Below, piece after piece: positions 43,766 through 55,439 of a DNA stretch of 64,000 nucleotides. This DNA comes from Dipteris shenzhenensis. Its lineage: Eukaryota > Polypodiophyta > Polypodiopsida > Gleicheniales. A program made the translations under genes and the position numbers. A model generated the notes under the pieces. It was given only the letters and a program-made list of their open reading frames with translations, searched no databases and had not been told where the DNA came from. Position 1 is the stretch's first letter. Every line of letters begins with the position of its first letter. The stretch lies in NCBI GenBank assembly GCA_047967505.1, contig CM106539.1; one strand, written 5' to 3'.

Positions 43766-44884
43766 TCCCTTGTCTTCCGCTGAGACATTGAGATTCTTGA
43801 GAGTGTGAGAGAGATTGTAAGATTGAGAGTTCTCTTGAGTGATTGTGAGATCCTTCCCTTCACTTCCGTTGAGAGAAACTTCCGTTCACTTGAGAGATTA
43901 TTCCGTTCATTGTGAGATTTCATTCATCAGAGATTTCCGTTTGTTTGAAAGAACATCTGTTCTTTCCATTGTGATTTGAGAGTGAGAGAGGTGTTTTTCT
44001 TCTGTAGAGAAGTTCTTTGTAAGGTTTGCTTTGAGGTTCATTTCGAGTGAATGAGAGAGATCCATTCTCTTTGATTAACAGAAAGAGAGAGAGAGAGTTT
44101 TTTTTTGAGAGACTCTACACACCCGCCTTCATCCTTCATCCTTCAAAGCAGCTTCAACTCTACAACAACTGCACTTATTCAACGAGAGCCTAAGCTCTCT
44201 GGCCACGCAACGCCTCGACGACAGAAAAGCCGCAACGAGCTGCCTCACTCCAACGAATAGCTTGAGTATTGCCGAGAGAGAGAGAGAAAAGATACGAGCC
44301 TACTCCTTGGCAGAGACCTCTCAGTCTCTCTTATCCAGGGCGGCCTCAGCCTTTCTGATCTTCAAGGCTCGATGCCAATGGCAATGAGGCAGCCACCTCG
44401 CAGGGCTGCTCATGCTCGACACAACCTGCCAGCTCCAACTGGCAGCAGCCTCCCGCGGCCTCCGTTAGGTCACTAGCTCCTTGTCGATGCCTGAGCTTCT
44501 CCAATGAGCCAAAGCAAAGCTCCAACGCCAACGGCTCTCTTTGCCCAGCAGAACTAAATGACAGCCATATGAAGGACTCCAATCTCTCTTGCGACTCAAA
44601 GCAACGACGGCTAATGGGCCTTCAACAAGCAAGCTAGGAGCGGCAGAAGCGCATCAACGAATAGCTCCAACAAACGATGATCGTTTGAGCGGCTCCTCCC
44701 TGCATAGCCAAGGCTTCATAGCTCGCGGGGCTCACAGAAGACCTCAGCGCCGACTCCAGGCTCCTACAACAAAGGCGATCAACGGCCGACCTCCTCAACG
44801 AAGTCACAGGCCTCCAACGCTCACGCGACGGAATCACGGACGGAATCGGCATCTTCGTCAGAATCTTGGGTAGATTCCGGTGCC

Positions 44885-45270
44885 TCGCATTTCGACACGT
44901 GGCAGATAGCGTTTTGCCACGTGGCAACCCTTATCTCCAATTGCCACGTCATCAGGCACCCGGAAGTGCCACGTGTACCTATCTTATCTGCCACATCAGC
45001 ACGACTGCCACGTCATCACTGACTGCCACGTCAGCACCGACTGCCACGTCAGCATTGACTGCCACATCAGCACCGACTGCCACGTCACCTGCCATGTCAT
45101 CAGTGACATGTCATCTACCACGTCATCTGTGCCACGTCACTTGTGCCACGTCATCTGCCACATCATCTGGCCACGTCATCTGTGCCACGTCATCTGGCCA
45201 CGTCATCTGTGCCACGTCATCAGTGCCACGTCATCAGTGACACCTCAGCACTGCCACCTCAGCACAGAGC
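44885..45270 (+). repeat. CCACGTCA motif array in the Copia II leader
   Basis: Short degenerate units (CTGCCACGTCATC, CTGCCACGTCAGC, TGTGCCACGTCATC) recur every 14-25 bp. I count 13 exact CCACGTCA plus CCACATCA, CCATGTCA and CACGTGG variants. CCACGTCA is the complement of TGACGTGG, a known plant bZIP C/G-hybrid core; binding here is inference. The Pro/Thr/Ser/His-rich open frames over it are artefacts. Confidence 0.9.
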
Positions 45271-45398
45271 TTCACTGGCACACCTCTTGCTAAGCACAGT
45301 GCCACATCATCACTGCATGTGACTCACAGTGACACATCATCATTGAGCACCATTTGCACTCCTTTTGCCCCTCCACCTAGATCAAGTCATATCTCTTG

Positions 45399-45461
45399 AT
45401 CCAGGAAGAATTTGAGGGTGCTCTAAAAAGGAAAGTCGCTCGATTTTTTGTGCTCTACGCG
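45399..45461 (+). promoter_or_regulatory. Conserved leader box, Copia II copy
   Basis: Starts ATCCAGGAAGAATTTG, A-rich centre (CTAAAAAGGAAAG), ends TGTGCTCTACGCG. Matches NA1 (7071-7133) and NA3 (22969-22908, minus). Lies 665 bp before gag. Confidence 0.65.
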
Positions 45462-46125
45462 CTCGTTACATCACGCGCACATTTCGGCGCAAGTTACACT
45501 CACATTTGAGCCTCGCCGACAAAACCACTTCCTTCACGCACATTTGCCTCTACATCGACGCATCTGACCCAGCACTTAAAAAGAACAAAAGAAAAGGAAT
45601 TATTTGCTGCTCTTTCATCGATCGACGGTTGGTTTAGATCTAGATCAGAGTAGACTAGATTGCCATAGAGGGGACGCTTTGAATTCCCCAAGTTGCCAAT
45701 CTAAGCCATGCCCGAAATTCCCGACTAGTACCTACTCGGAGTCAGTCCATACGCTCACATCCGATTTCACATCATTACATTACCTGAAACCTTACGTTCA
45801 TCAGTTCAGTGAGCAGACTTCAGAGTTCAGAGGCATTGCAGATTGATTCAGTGGGCAGATAGCACTTGATTTCACACACACATGCCACCATTGTAAAGCC
45901 TATTTGGCTATCTCACGGCATCATGCACATCATTTTCAGCCTTGTAAAGCCTCTTGGCTATTCCCGGCATCATTGCCACAAGCCTTGTAACACAGGTCAG
46001 ATCTTATTTACTGCAGTTCTATCTTCACCGACGGTACAGAGATTTCACTTGGCATCTTCAGTGTATTTGCAGTTGATTCATACAGAGTTTTTTTTCACGA
46101 CACTTTTGAGTACATTGTTTGCACC

Positions 46126-47140
46126 ATGTCGACTAGCAACCTCAATCTGGAGGCATCTGCTAAGTTAGACAACTCCAATTACGGTACGTGGAAATACCGA
46201 ATGGAGACCATTCTTGTGCTTCAGGACAAATGGGAGTATGTCGATGGATCCATACCTAGACCATTGGCCGATCCAGCCACCAGTAGCTCTACTCCATCTG
46301 ATGTCACAGCACCAGCAACGGGATCTACATCGGGATCTACATCTACACAAACAGTTTCCGCACCAGTAGCAGATCCTGCCATTGCCCGAGCTCAAGCAGA
46401 ATGGGATAAGAAAGATAAGTATGCCTATCACCTGATCAAGCAGAATGTGCAAGATGTCATGCTAGGATAGCTCAACACAGTCAAGACATCAAAAGAAGCA
46501 TGGGATATGTTCGCAGCTCTCTACGAGTCCAAGAACACATCCAGGATTCTCACCCTGAGAAACCAAATCAACCAGAGTTTCCGCAACAGCAATGAAACTG
46601 GTCATGCTTATGTACTCCGCATCAAAGACTACAACAATCAACTTGCAGCAGCAGGAGAGACTATGAATCCCGCAGAAATGGTTCAAGTAATCCTGAATGG
46701 ACTAGGAGAAGGATATGAGAATCTGGTCCAGAGTATTGCCATCCAACGGCAAATTCCAACACTGGAAGAACTTCAGTCAGTTCTACTTGGTGAAGAACTC
46801 AGGACTCAGGCCATTCAAGCACGTAAAGGTCATTCTAATGATCAGGCATTCACAGCTTCAGACAGAAGCAGAGGCAAAGGCAGAAACAGAGGTAGATCAT
46901 ATCAGAAAAGTGGTCAAAATCAAAGTCAGAATCAGCATCAGCATCAGCAGCATCCTCAGCAACATCAAAATCAGCAAAGAGGAAATCATTCCAACAGAGG
47001 AAGATTCCAAGGACGAGGGAATGCATCCACCAATGTGTCAAACATTCAATGCAACTATTGTCACAAGTTTGGACACTATGAAAGAGATTGCCGCAAGAAG
47101 CAGTATGACCAAGGCGGTCAATCCGAGGGAATTCTCGAGG
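46126..47140 (+). pseudogene. Copia II gag (one stop codon)
   Basis: Starts MSTSNLNLEASAKLDNSNYG, with the WKYRMETILVLQDKW segment typical of the Copia gag N-terminus. A TAG at 46468-46470 interrupts, and the same frame continues with KEAWDMFAALYESKNTSRIL and ILNGLGEGYENLVQSI. A basic Gln/Asn/His-rich stretch and the zinc knuckle CNYCHKFGHYERDC follow (about 47049-47091). After this the frame is lost around 47115-47135 by an apparent one-base deletion, with an RG-rich segment continuing in the next frame. Confidence 0.88.
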
Positions 47141-48082
47141 AAGAGGAAATCATCGTGGTGGACATTCTAGTCACAGTCATTTTGCAAATGAACATGGAAA
47201 TATGTTTCTTGCAAGTGAGGAATTGCATCAGACTGATACAATGCACCTAGACACTGATTTCAATCCCAAAGAAGATTTCAGTTATCAAGTCGACCAAGTG
47301 GAACAGGATCCTTGGTACATCGACAGCGGTGCATCATCTCATATGACAAATCATCAGGAATGGTTCACAGAAATGAAGCCATTAGAAGGTCAAAAGAATG
47401 TCATCTATACAGCAGACAATACACCGAATCCGGTTCAAGGGACAGGTGTTATCCCTATGAACAATTTCACTGGTACAAAAGGATTAGTCAAAGATGTGCT
47501 CTATGTTCCGAAGCTCAGCAAGAACCTTTTGTCAGTAGGTCAAATGACGGAACACAACTACAAAGTCATCTTCGACGGTGATGAATGCACTATCAGAGAC
47601 AAATCCAAAAGAGGTCAGCTAGTAGCAAAAGGTGTCAAAGAAGGACGCTTGTACAGGATGCTAGCTACTGTACCAGATAAACATGCCATGTCAGCTCAAA
47701 TGCAACAGATGCCACTATCTGCAAAATGGCACAAGAGATATGGTCATGTCAACTTCAAGTACTTGTTAGATCTAAGGAATCAAAATATGGCAATTGGGAT
47801 TCCGAAGCTACAGTTTCTTGGAAAGGTTTGTGAAGCATGCTGCTTCGGCAAACAAAAGCGAACCAACTTTGTCAGAAGTACCTCTCGTGCACGAGGTATT
47901 CTTGATTTGATTCATACAGATGTATGGGGTTATGCCCAGACCCGCAGCATCAATGGTTCACTTTATTACTTGACCTTCATCGACGACTACAGCAGATATT
48001 GTTGGGTCTACTTTCTGAAAGAGAAATCTGAAGTGTTTGCCAGATTTCAAGAATTCAAAGCCATGGTAGAAAACCAAACAGC
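47140..48082 (+). pseudogene. Copia II protease and integrase N-terminal half
   Basis: Frame 47202-48101: WYIDSGASSHMTNHQEWF is the aspartic protease site, and VPKLSKNLLSVGQ its C-terminal part. The zinc region is KWHKRYGHVNFKYL...CEACCFGKQKR. LIHTDVWGYAQTRS holds the first integrase catalytic Asp and YYLTFIDDYSRYCWVYFLKEK follows. An apparent one-base deletion near 48080 (between the VENQT segment and the next frame) ends it. Confidence 0.88.
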
Positions 48083-50362
48083 AGAAAGATCAAGGTCATG
48101 AGATCAGATAGAGGAGGTGAATACATGTCTTCAGCCTTCATGAACTTTTGCAAAACTCACGGCATTCGAAGACAATTCACATGTGCGGATACTCCTCAGC
48201 AAAATGCAATAGCTGAAAGGAAGAATGGGACTTTAGCAGACAGTGCTAGAGCAATGCTTAGTGAAAAGCATCTTCCGAATCAGTATTGGGCAGAAGCAAT
48301 AGCTACAGCTAACTACTTGCTTCCTACCGAACCGATACAAGGTATGACTCCTTATGAAGCATTCACTGGACACAAGCCACGCATTGGGCATCTCCGCATA
48401 TTTGGTTGCATAGCATATGCCCACATACATGATGATCATCGCAGGAAATTGGATGCGAAGTCACGCAAATGCATCATGGTTGGCTACAGTGAAGAAAGTA
48501 AAGCATACAAATTGTATGATCCCATCAACCGCAAAGTCATTATCTCCAGAGATGTAATCTTCGATGAGGAATCAGAATGGAAAACCTCACCTACACAGGA
48601 GATAGAAGCATCGACTTCACAGTCATCTACAGAACAGGTTGATGAAGAAGAGCAAGAATTGCCAGCAACACCCCAATCAGCATCACAGCAGCTCAGACGG
48701 TCTACTAGGGAAAGCAGACCACCAGCCAGATTGACATATGCTCAGAAAGGCAAAGCAATTCAGGTGGAAACCACCAACTATGCTCTTATGACTACCATCA
48801 TGGCTACAGAAGAGCCAGTGTACTTCGAAGACGCAGTAGATAAGCCAGAATGGCAAACTGCAATGAATGAAGAAATGGATGCTTTGTATAAAAACAACAC
48901 TTGGGAATTATGCGACCTTCCACCAGGAAAGAAGGCCATAGCCAACAAATGGGTATACAAAGTGAAGTACAATCCAGATGGCAGTATTCAGAGATACAAA
49001 GCCAGATTAGTTGCAAAAGGATTTGCACAACAATATGGCCAAGATTATGATGAGACTTATGCTCCAGTAGCAAAGATGGATTCCATACGGTTCTTGATAT
49101 CACTAGCGACACTCAGTAAATGGAATGTGTATCAGCTCGATGTCAAGAATGCATTTCTCAATGGTTATCTAGACGAGGATGTCTACATGCAACAACCAGC
49201 CGGTTATGTTGAACCAGGAAAAGAGAACAAGGTTTGCCATCTCAAGAAAAGTCTCTACGGCTTAAAGCAAGCACCCAGAAGTTGGTACAGCAGAATTGAC
49301 AAGTATTTTGCTGATCTGGGATACATGAAGTCCAATGCAGATCATACTCTCTACTACAAAGTTCAAGGGGAAGATATTACTATTGCACTTTTGTACGTAG
49401 ATGATCTGATTGTGACAGGAAGCAAGGATAGCTTCATTCGAAAGCTAAAACAAGACTTATCTACAGAGTTCGACATGAAAGATCTTGGACTTATGCACTA
49501 TTGTCTTGGAATTGAGTTCTGGAGAGATTCAGATAGCACATTCATGAGTCAGCTCAAGTATGTTGACAGTCTCCTGAAGAAGTTTCATATGGCAGATTGC
49601 AAGATTGCAGCCACTCCCATGGAACAGAGTTTGAAACTTACTAAAGATTCAGAAAAGCCTACAGTCAATGACAGATACTACAGGCAACTCATTGGATCTC
49701 TTATATATCTGACAATCACACAGCCAGATATTTGTTATGCAGTAAGCTCACTAGCACAGTTTATGGCAAATCCAAAACAGTCTCACTGGAATGCAGCCAA
49801 AAGAGTCTTGAGATACATCAGAGGTACAAGACAATTTGGGATAGAATACAGAGGAAGTCATCCACGGTTGCATGGATACTGTGACAGTGACTATGCTGGA
49901 GATCATGAGACCAGGAGATCGACACAGGGATATGCATTTTTCCTTGGTCAAGGTGCTATATCATGGTTGTCAAACAAACAGCCAACTGTTTCTTTGTCTT
50001 CGACTGAAGCAGAATATAGAGCACTCACTACAGGTGCATGTGAAGCTATATGGCTCAGAAGACTGTTGTCAGAAACAGATTACTTTGATGAGTCAAAGCC
50101 AACAACAATATACTGTGATAATCAATCGGCTCAAGCATTGGCCAAAAATCCAGTATATCACTCCAGAACAAAGCACATTGATGTCAGAGAGCACTTCATC
50201 AGAGAAAGAGTGTTACTTGGTGACATCACACTGCAGCATTGTGATAGCAAAGAAAATGTTGCAGACATCTTTACCAAACCACTCGGTAAAGAGCTATTCG
50301 AGAAACACCGACTAGCTCTTGGTTTGATGCAGAGGAAGGACATTCCCATTAAAGGGGTGTGA
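48083..50362 (+). pseudogene. Copia II integrase C-terminal half, RT and RNase H
   Basis: One 754-codon open frame from 48098. MRSDRGGEYMSS and NAIAERKNGTLADSARAML give the second Asp and the Glu of the integrase triad. The linker is FGCIAYAHIHDDHRRKLDAK and KLYDPINRKVIISRDVIFDE. RT runs from NNTWELCDLPPGKKAIANKW through YQLDVKNAFLNGYLDEDVYM, KSLYGLKQAPRSWYSRI and LLYVDDLIVTG (YVDD near 49394-49405). RNase H has YCDSDYAGDHETRRSTQGYA, LSSTEAEYRALTTGACEAIW and KTKHIDVREHFIRE, ending VADIFTKPL. All catalytic motifs are intact; only the connection to the upstream frame is broken. Confidence 0.92.
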
Positions 50363-50450
50363 TGGAATGTAATGCTCAGTCCTTCTTCGATTCCCTAGAA
50401 TCATCATCTTGAGGGAAGGCCTACTTCATGATGTTGATCTTGAGGGAAGG

Positions 50451-50708
50451 TGTTGAGAGTTCATGCTCAACATCATGTGATCATGTGTGCATAGCACCAT
50501 CACGTGATCATATGTGCATAGCACTAACCTTATAGAGTGCTATAAAGGAAAGGGTTAGATTCCCTAACCCTAACCCTAAAAGGGTTTGTATATATTCTAT
50601 TTTTTCAACTAATTCTAGTGTACAGTTAGTCATTTTGTGGTGTGCTCTCTAGCTGTGCCCTCTCTCCTCATCTCCACTCTTCTCCTCTCCCCTCTTCATA
50701 TTTTGTCA
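50451..50708 (+). repeat. 3' LTR of Copia II
   Basis: Same length as the 5' LTR with a single T/C difference in the CCCTAAYCCTAA run. Preceded by TTGAGGGAAGG (polypurine tract, itself duplicated near 50410-50419) and followed by the AATTG duplication. Confidence 0.95.
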
Positions 50709-50713
50709 AATTG

Positions 50714-51640
50714 ACTACATGACCAAGTGATGAAAAAAGTTGTTTATATTTATCTTTATCTATCACAAAATTTGTTTCTTCATTTGCTGATGGATTTATC
50801 ATTTCAACCATATTTGCCTTGCCACTTTCTTCTTCTCATTGCAAACTTCTCAAAGTGATTATTTTTGCCACAATAAGTGCAAGGATCGATCCTATAGATT
50901 CTTTTTCTAGATGATTGGCCTTGCCACATTGCTTACGTGCATTGTACTTGCCTTTTGAGAACTTCATATTAAGTGCTTGAGTTTGATCTTCTACCTTCCT
51001 TGAAGTCTTTTTCTCTCTTCTTCTTGTAGAGCACTGATGATGCTCTGTAGTATTGGTTGGGGAAGATTATTCAAAGTAGTCACAACATACTGAAAGTACT
51101 AAGGCATACTCTTCAAGAGCACATCCATTGCACCATCTTCAATGAGACTCAAGATTTGACTGAGTCCAATTGTGTATAAGACTCGTCATAGTATTGACAT
51201 GAGCTACAACAGAGTCTCCATCCATCTTTAGTTCAGAGAACTTAATCTTCAAAGTCAATTTAGAGTTATAAGAGCTAGCACCAAATAGCACATCTAACTT
51301 ATGCCAAGACTCATAATAAGATTCCAAATCTGAAATATTATGCACATAATCATCTCCCAAACCTAATGCAATAATTGCATAGGCTTTCTCTAACCTTTTA
51401 GCATCTCTTGGTGTTGTTGAAGTAGAGTCACTTGCCTTCTCCTTACCTTTGGTAGTAGTGGATTCACCCTCTTGTGATGATGAATTATTCCCTATCTTGA
51501 CTAAATTCCACATATTATCCTTCATAAGCACAAATTTAATTTTCATTTTCCAAGTATGGAAGCCTTGTCCATTGAATTTGTCTATTTAAAAGGTATCCAT
51601 GAGAGGCCAGTCTTACCTTTATGATTTAGGCAGTGTTTGC
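50714..51640 (-). pseudogene. Copia V gag
   Basis: The minus strand reads KFNGQGFHTWKMKIKFVLMK at the N-terminus. The 51139-51546 frame follows with KAYAIIALGLGDDYVHNISD and WHKLDVLFGASSYNSKLTLK, the Copia gag (UBN2) pattern. Nearer 50850-50900 comes a degraded knuckle, CTYCGKNNHFEK, lacking the last Cys. Joined across the Copia II insertion, gag lies only ~330 bp from the 3' LTR, so pol is absent. Confidence 0.75.
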
Positions 51641-53780
51641 CCTCTCATAAATGGCTATAAATCTAAAAAATACAAGTGCATATTGCAAGAAATGAAATCA
51701 GAGAATCCTAAACTTTTTGTAGGAGAATAATAATATGGCATTTTCTTCACAAGCTTTGTCACTTTTTTATTGACATATCTAGGTGCGTCTTTCTTCTTCT
51801 TCTCTTTTGCTTTCACATATGAAGAATTGGAGGAGCAACATGATGAAGACAATTCATCCAAATATATGTATATCAACCCAAAGAAAAAAGTGCATTCCAC
51901 TATGTAAATAAGCTTTTGGAATGAAAACCCCCAAATTTAAGTTGACTTGGTCAACCATAAGAAAAACATTCTTCTAAAAAAGTACTTGTAGAGACAATAG
52001 CAAACTGGAGAGCTCAATTTGCACTGATAAAGAGACAATAAAAAGGGCTTTTTATGCAAAATGAAAGGTCTTATACGAAAGAAGAGTCACCAGAGAGGAA
52101 TTGTGCAATGTTGTCCCAACTCACCCGAGAGAGCGGTGCCAAGTTTGATCGGTTCTTTGCTTATTTCTCCTCATCCACTAAAACATTTGAGCTCAAAATT
52201 CATCAAGACCTTCTTCATAATGTCGCAACTTCAACTAGGAGGGCTACTCAGAATTCTATGTCTACAGCCCAAATTTTAAAAACGTGCACCAAACATATAA
52301 TGCATTGGTATGGGCAGTAGGGGACAATTCTGAAACTTGGAGCTGGAGGTGTGCACTAATGAAAAGGATCTTCATACCAGAGGGCTCAGTGAGTGGTTAC
52401 CCAAGTGACGAGAATAAGCTCTCACAAGAATTTTTATTTACAATTTTGAATTGTTTCTTTTTCCATGCAGTTTCTTACTATTTGGCTCATAAGCATGCCA
52501 AAGTTCATTGCATTTCATAATACATAGCATCAAACTCAATAGTGTGCCCTTTTGCCTATTTGTGTTTTGAAGCATTTGAGGCCACATTGCACTTGTTTGG
52601 GATATCCAATTTTGTTGACGTGTATCACCGGAGGGTGGAAACCTGGCTGTTAAAAATTTTGCTACTCCCACGAATTTTAAATTTTCACACCTCTCGCCTG
52701 TCAAATCTTGAAAGATTAAGTACATGCAACCTGCCCCTGCCTTGTAACCTGCATGCACCTTGATGTGACCTTGTGCCATCTTTGGTTTGGCATTTTCATC
52801 TTTCAAGTAAGTTGTCTTCTATTCTTTGCTCGCCTCACAAGCTAGCTTCTCTCTGTTTTGGTTTGGCATTTTCATCTTTCACTGATTGTCGCCATGGCAA
52901 CATGAAGCTTGCCATGGCTTACAAGAGAAGCAGATAGATTCTGCAAGACAGGAATGTTGAAAATCTTGGTCAGGGCACAAGGAATAGATTGCGGGTCGAG
53001 GAAAGAAATGGCACGGTATCAAAATGGCAACGGAAGACACTTTTGCAACCTTAGGGGGGTCACTCATCATATGTAACCCTATCACGTGAGTTCAACAGAA
53101 GGATATTTTTTATTTCTAAAATTTATAGAAATAAATATACATAAGGGACTATTTAAAATAGTTTTGGAAAACATTTACAGATTTGTATAGAAAAGGGTAC
53201 ATTTTATTAATGAAAAAATTTACAGATAAGGGATTTTAAATGTAGGCCTTGAATGCATGTGATATAGAGGGTTTATACATAGTGACCCCCTTGAGTTTGC
53301 AACCTTTGCGAAGGGAGAAACAATGAGAAGAAAAAAGACCAGCAACAAGAAGCAGTTGTTGCAGATGCACACATTAGATCATTGCCATTAGGGCGAAGAA
53401 CACAAGATGTGGTGTCATGATTGGTGGTAGCATTCAAGTAAGCAACATTAGGCCATTCCCATGAATACCAATCTTGAGTTTTCACAAGTTTTATCCTACA
53501 CCCTAACTTGTTTGTAGAGTGACAACCCTATCAACACCTCGGGAGATGCACGTAGAGTGGAAGCAATGCCTGATCATCCCCATTTGAGTAGTCTATGGGC
53601 TTTAACAGAATGCAAGAAAAGGAGAGACAACCTAAGTGCAAAAGTCATTCCAATAGTGACAACGTTTTGGCATGAAAATACGAGAGCTTCTCCAAATAAC
53701 AAGGACATCTGTAGAAAGCGGACGAGATGCCAGATGTTTGATGAGCACATCATACACATGCTTGATACAATGCAAATCAT
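51640..53780. other. Noncoding stretch
   Basis: No gene supported. A 24-bp direct repeat (TTTGGTTTGGCATTTTCATC) occurs near 52786 and 52859. The open frame 52054-52320 matches no known family. Confidence 0.45.
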
Positions 53781-54650
53781 TGGTTGCCTAGACCATCTCG
53801 GTAGTTGTTTGTGATTGAGCTTTCGGATAGTTTACTTGTTTCATTTCTTAATACAATGTAGGGCAGTGGTTGCCTAAACCAGTCCAATGGTTGTTTGTGA
53901 CTGAGCTTTGGGATAGTTTACTAGGCTAGCTTGGACTTAACATAATTGTCCTAAACCATCCCAGTGGTTGGATATCATGCAGCCATGGATGGTTCAGCTC
54001 AAACCCCGGAACCAAGCTGGCTTGGACTTAATGTGATTGTCCTAAACCCGCCCGATGGTTGGAACATCATGAAACGGTGGTTGGTTCAACTCAAGCACTA
54101 GTTATGTGATTGTCCTGAACCAGTGTGGTTGACATAAATTAATAGAAATATATTTTGTAACAAAATAGCAATATATTAATATTTTACTAAACCAACCCAG
54201 TGGTTGGAATGTCATGCAATCGTGGCTGGTTAGCTCAAACACTAGTGTGGTTGAACAGACATTAGTTGTTGACCAGCGAGGTGGTTGAAATTATTGTGTT
54301 TCTTAGTACTTAAATTAGTTAAATTTAATTTCCTATTGTTCAGGTCATATACCACTTCGTTTCTAGACCGAAATGGCTTGGACTTAATGTGATTGTTCTA
54401 AGCTAGCCCGATACTATTTCAAGTCAAACAGCAGTATCTGATTGAAATTGTGGTTTCAAGAACATAAATAAAGAAATGAAAAGCAATATATTGGTATAGA
54501 AATGAAAAGTAATATATTGTTATTTTCCAATTGTGAAATTCAAAAAAGAAAAGTAATATACTTTTTATTGTCTTATTGTGACCGTCAGGCTAAACCAACT
54601 TGGTAGTTGAAATAGTGACTGTTCTAAACCAACGCACTAGTTGATTAGTG
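53780..54650 (+). repeat. Degenerate ~90-bp tandem array
   Basis: Blocks CCTAAACCA-CCC-GTGGTTG, GGCTTGGACTTAATGTGATTG and CAGCTCAAAC recur about eight times in changing spacing. AT-rich interruptions (AAGTAATATATT repeats near 54460-54560) split it. Confidence 0.7.
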
Positions 54651-55018
54651 TAATTAGACCACATTTTTGCACATACTATATTTTGTTTTGTTTTCCTCAT
54701 AGTAGTGCAAAAAGGGGGCCTGTACATGTTGGGTCCACAAATGGGATATGATAGGTTAGTTGTATGATAGATTCCCCACACATTACATTGATGAATATGA
54801 TAGGTTAGTTGTATGATAGTTGAGGCTAGAGGAGGTAGGCATTGCTAGAGAAGATAGGCACTGACAAGGAAATGCATTTTCATTGGTTTAGGATTAACTA
54901 CAAACCCCACAAAATATAGCCTTTAGTAAATCCCAAACAACCACTACGCTTGTTTTAGTAAATCCCAATGAATAAATCCCATACTAATCCCAAACAACCA
55001 CCGTGATTGTTTTAGTGA

Positions 55019-55430
55019 CAATGACTATGCATGAGAAACCATCTAATTCATAGGTTCAGATTAGCATTGAGTTGGAATCAGATTGTCATAACAATGATTG
55101 TGCATGAGGGACAATCTAATTCATAGGCTTAGATTTAGCATTGAGCCAAAATCAAACTATAATAACAATGTCTTTACATGGGGTACCATCTAGTTCACAA
55201 GCTTAGATTAGCATTGAGTCAATTCATCAAACAACAATAGTTCTCATTCTTATGAGTGAGAGTTATTGTTATTATAATTTGATGAATAGACTCAATGCTA
55301 ATCGGATGTTCTGTTTTGATCTTTCCTTTCTTCAAGGCAATTGACTGTAATAACAATGACGTTGCATGAGGGACCATCTAATTCACAAGCTCAAATTAGC
55401 ATTGAGTTAGAATCAGATTGTAAAAAATCA
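55019..55430 (+). repeat. 73-bp repeat, three tandem copies and one displaced
   Basis: Copies start near 55019, 55092 and 55166, with a fourth at 55354. Shared blocks: CAATGA, GCATGAGGGACCATCTA, ATTCAYARGCTTAGATTAGC and ATTGAGT. The fourth copy lies beyond an inverted repeat. Confidence 0.85.
55200..55306. repeat. Long inverted repeat (hairpin)
   Basis: Left arm GATTAGCATTGAGTCAATTC..TTCTCATTCT (from ~55206) pairs imperfectly with AGTGAGAGTTATTGTT..ACTCAATGCTAATC (to ~55303). Arms are about 45 bp with a loop of only a few bases. Confidence 0.8.
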
Positions 55431-55439
55431 ACAACATAA

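Larger units (their letters stand above)
43496..50708 (+). mobile_element. Copia II: full-length, very young Ty1/Copia element
   Basis: The 7.2-kb element has 258-bp LTRs that differ at one base, a TGGTATCAGAGC primer site, a 2.36-kb leader, gag, protease, integrase, RT, RNase H, and a GAGGGAAGG polypurine tract. AATTG target duplications lie at 43491-43495 and 50709-50713. It sits inside the older Copia V. Despite its youth the coding region has one stop codon and two frameshifts, so this copy may not be autonomous as read. Confidence 0.95.

Noticed and set aside
44866-45293. Open frames of 106 and 124 codons rich in Ser/Thr/His
   Set aside because: They read through the CCACGTCA array in the Copia II leader upstream of gag and are array artefacts.
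43496-50708. Integrated virus (pararetrovirus or caulimovirus)
   Set aside because: Domain order PR-IN-RT-RNase H with LTRs and target duplications is Ty1/Copia; no movement or coat protein domains.
53780-55430. CRISPR-like array
   Set aside because: Repeats are long, degenerate and lack unique equal-length spacers; the genome is eukaryotic.
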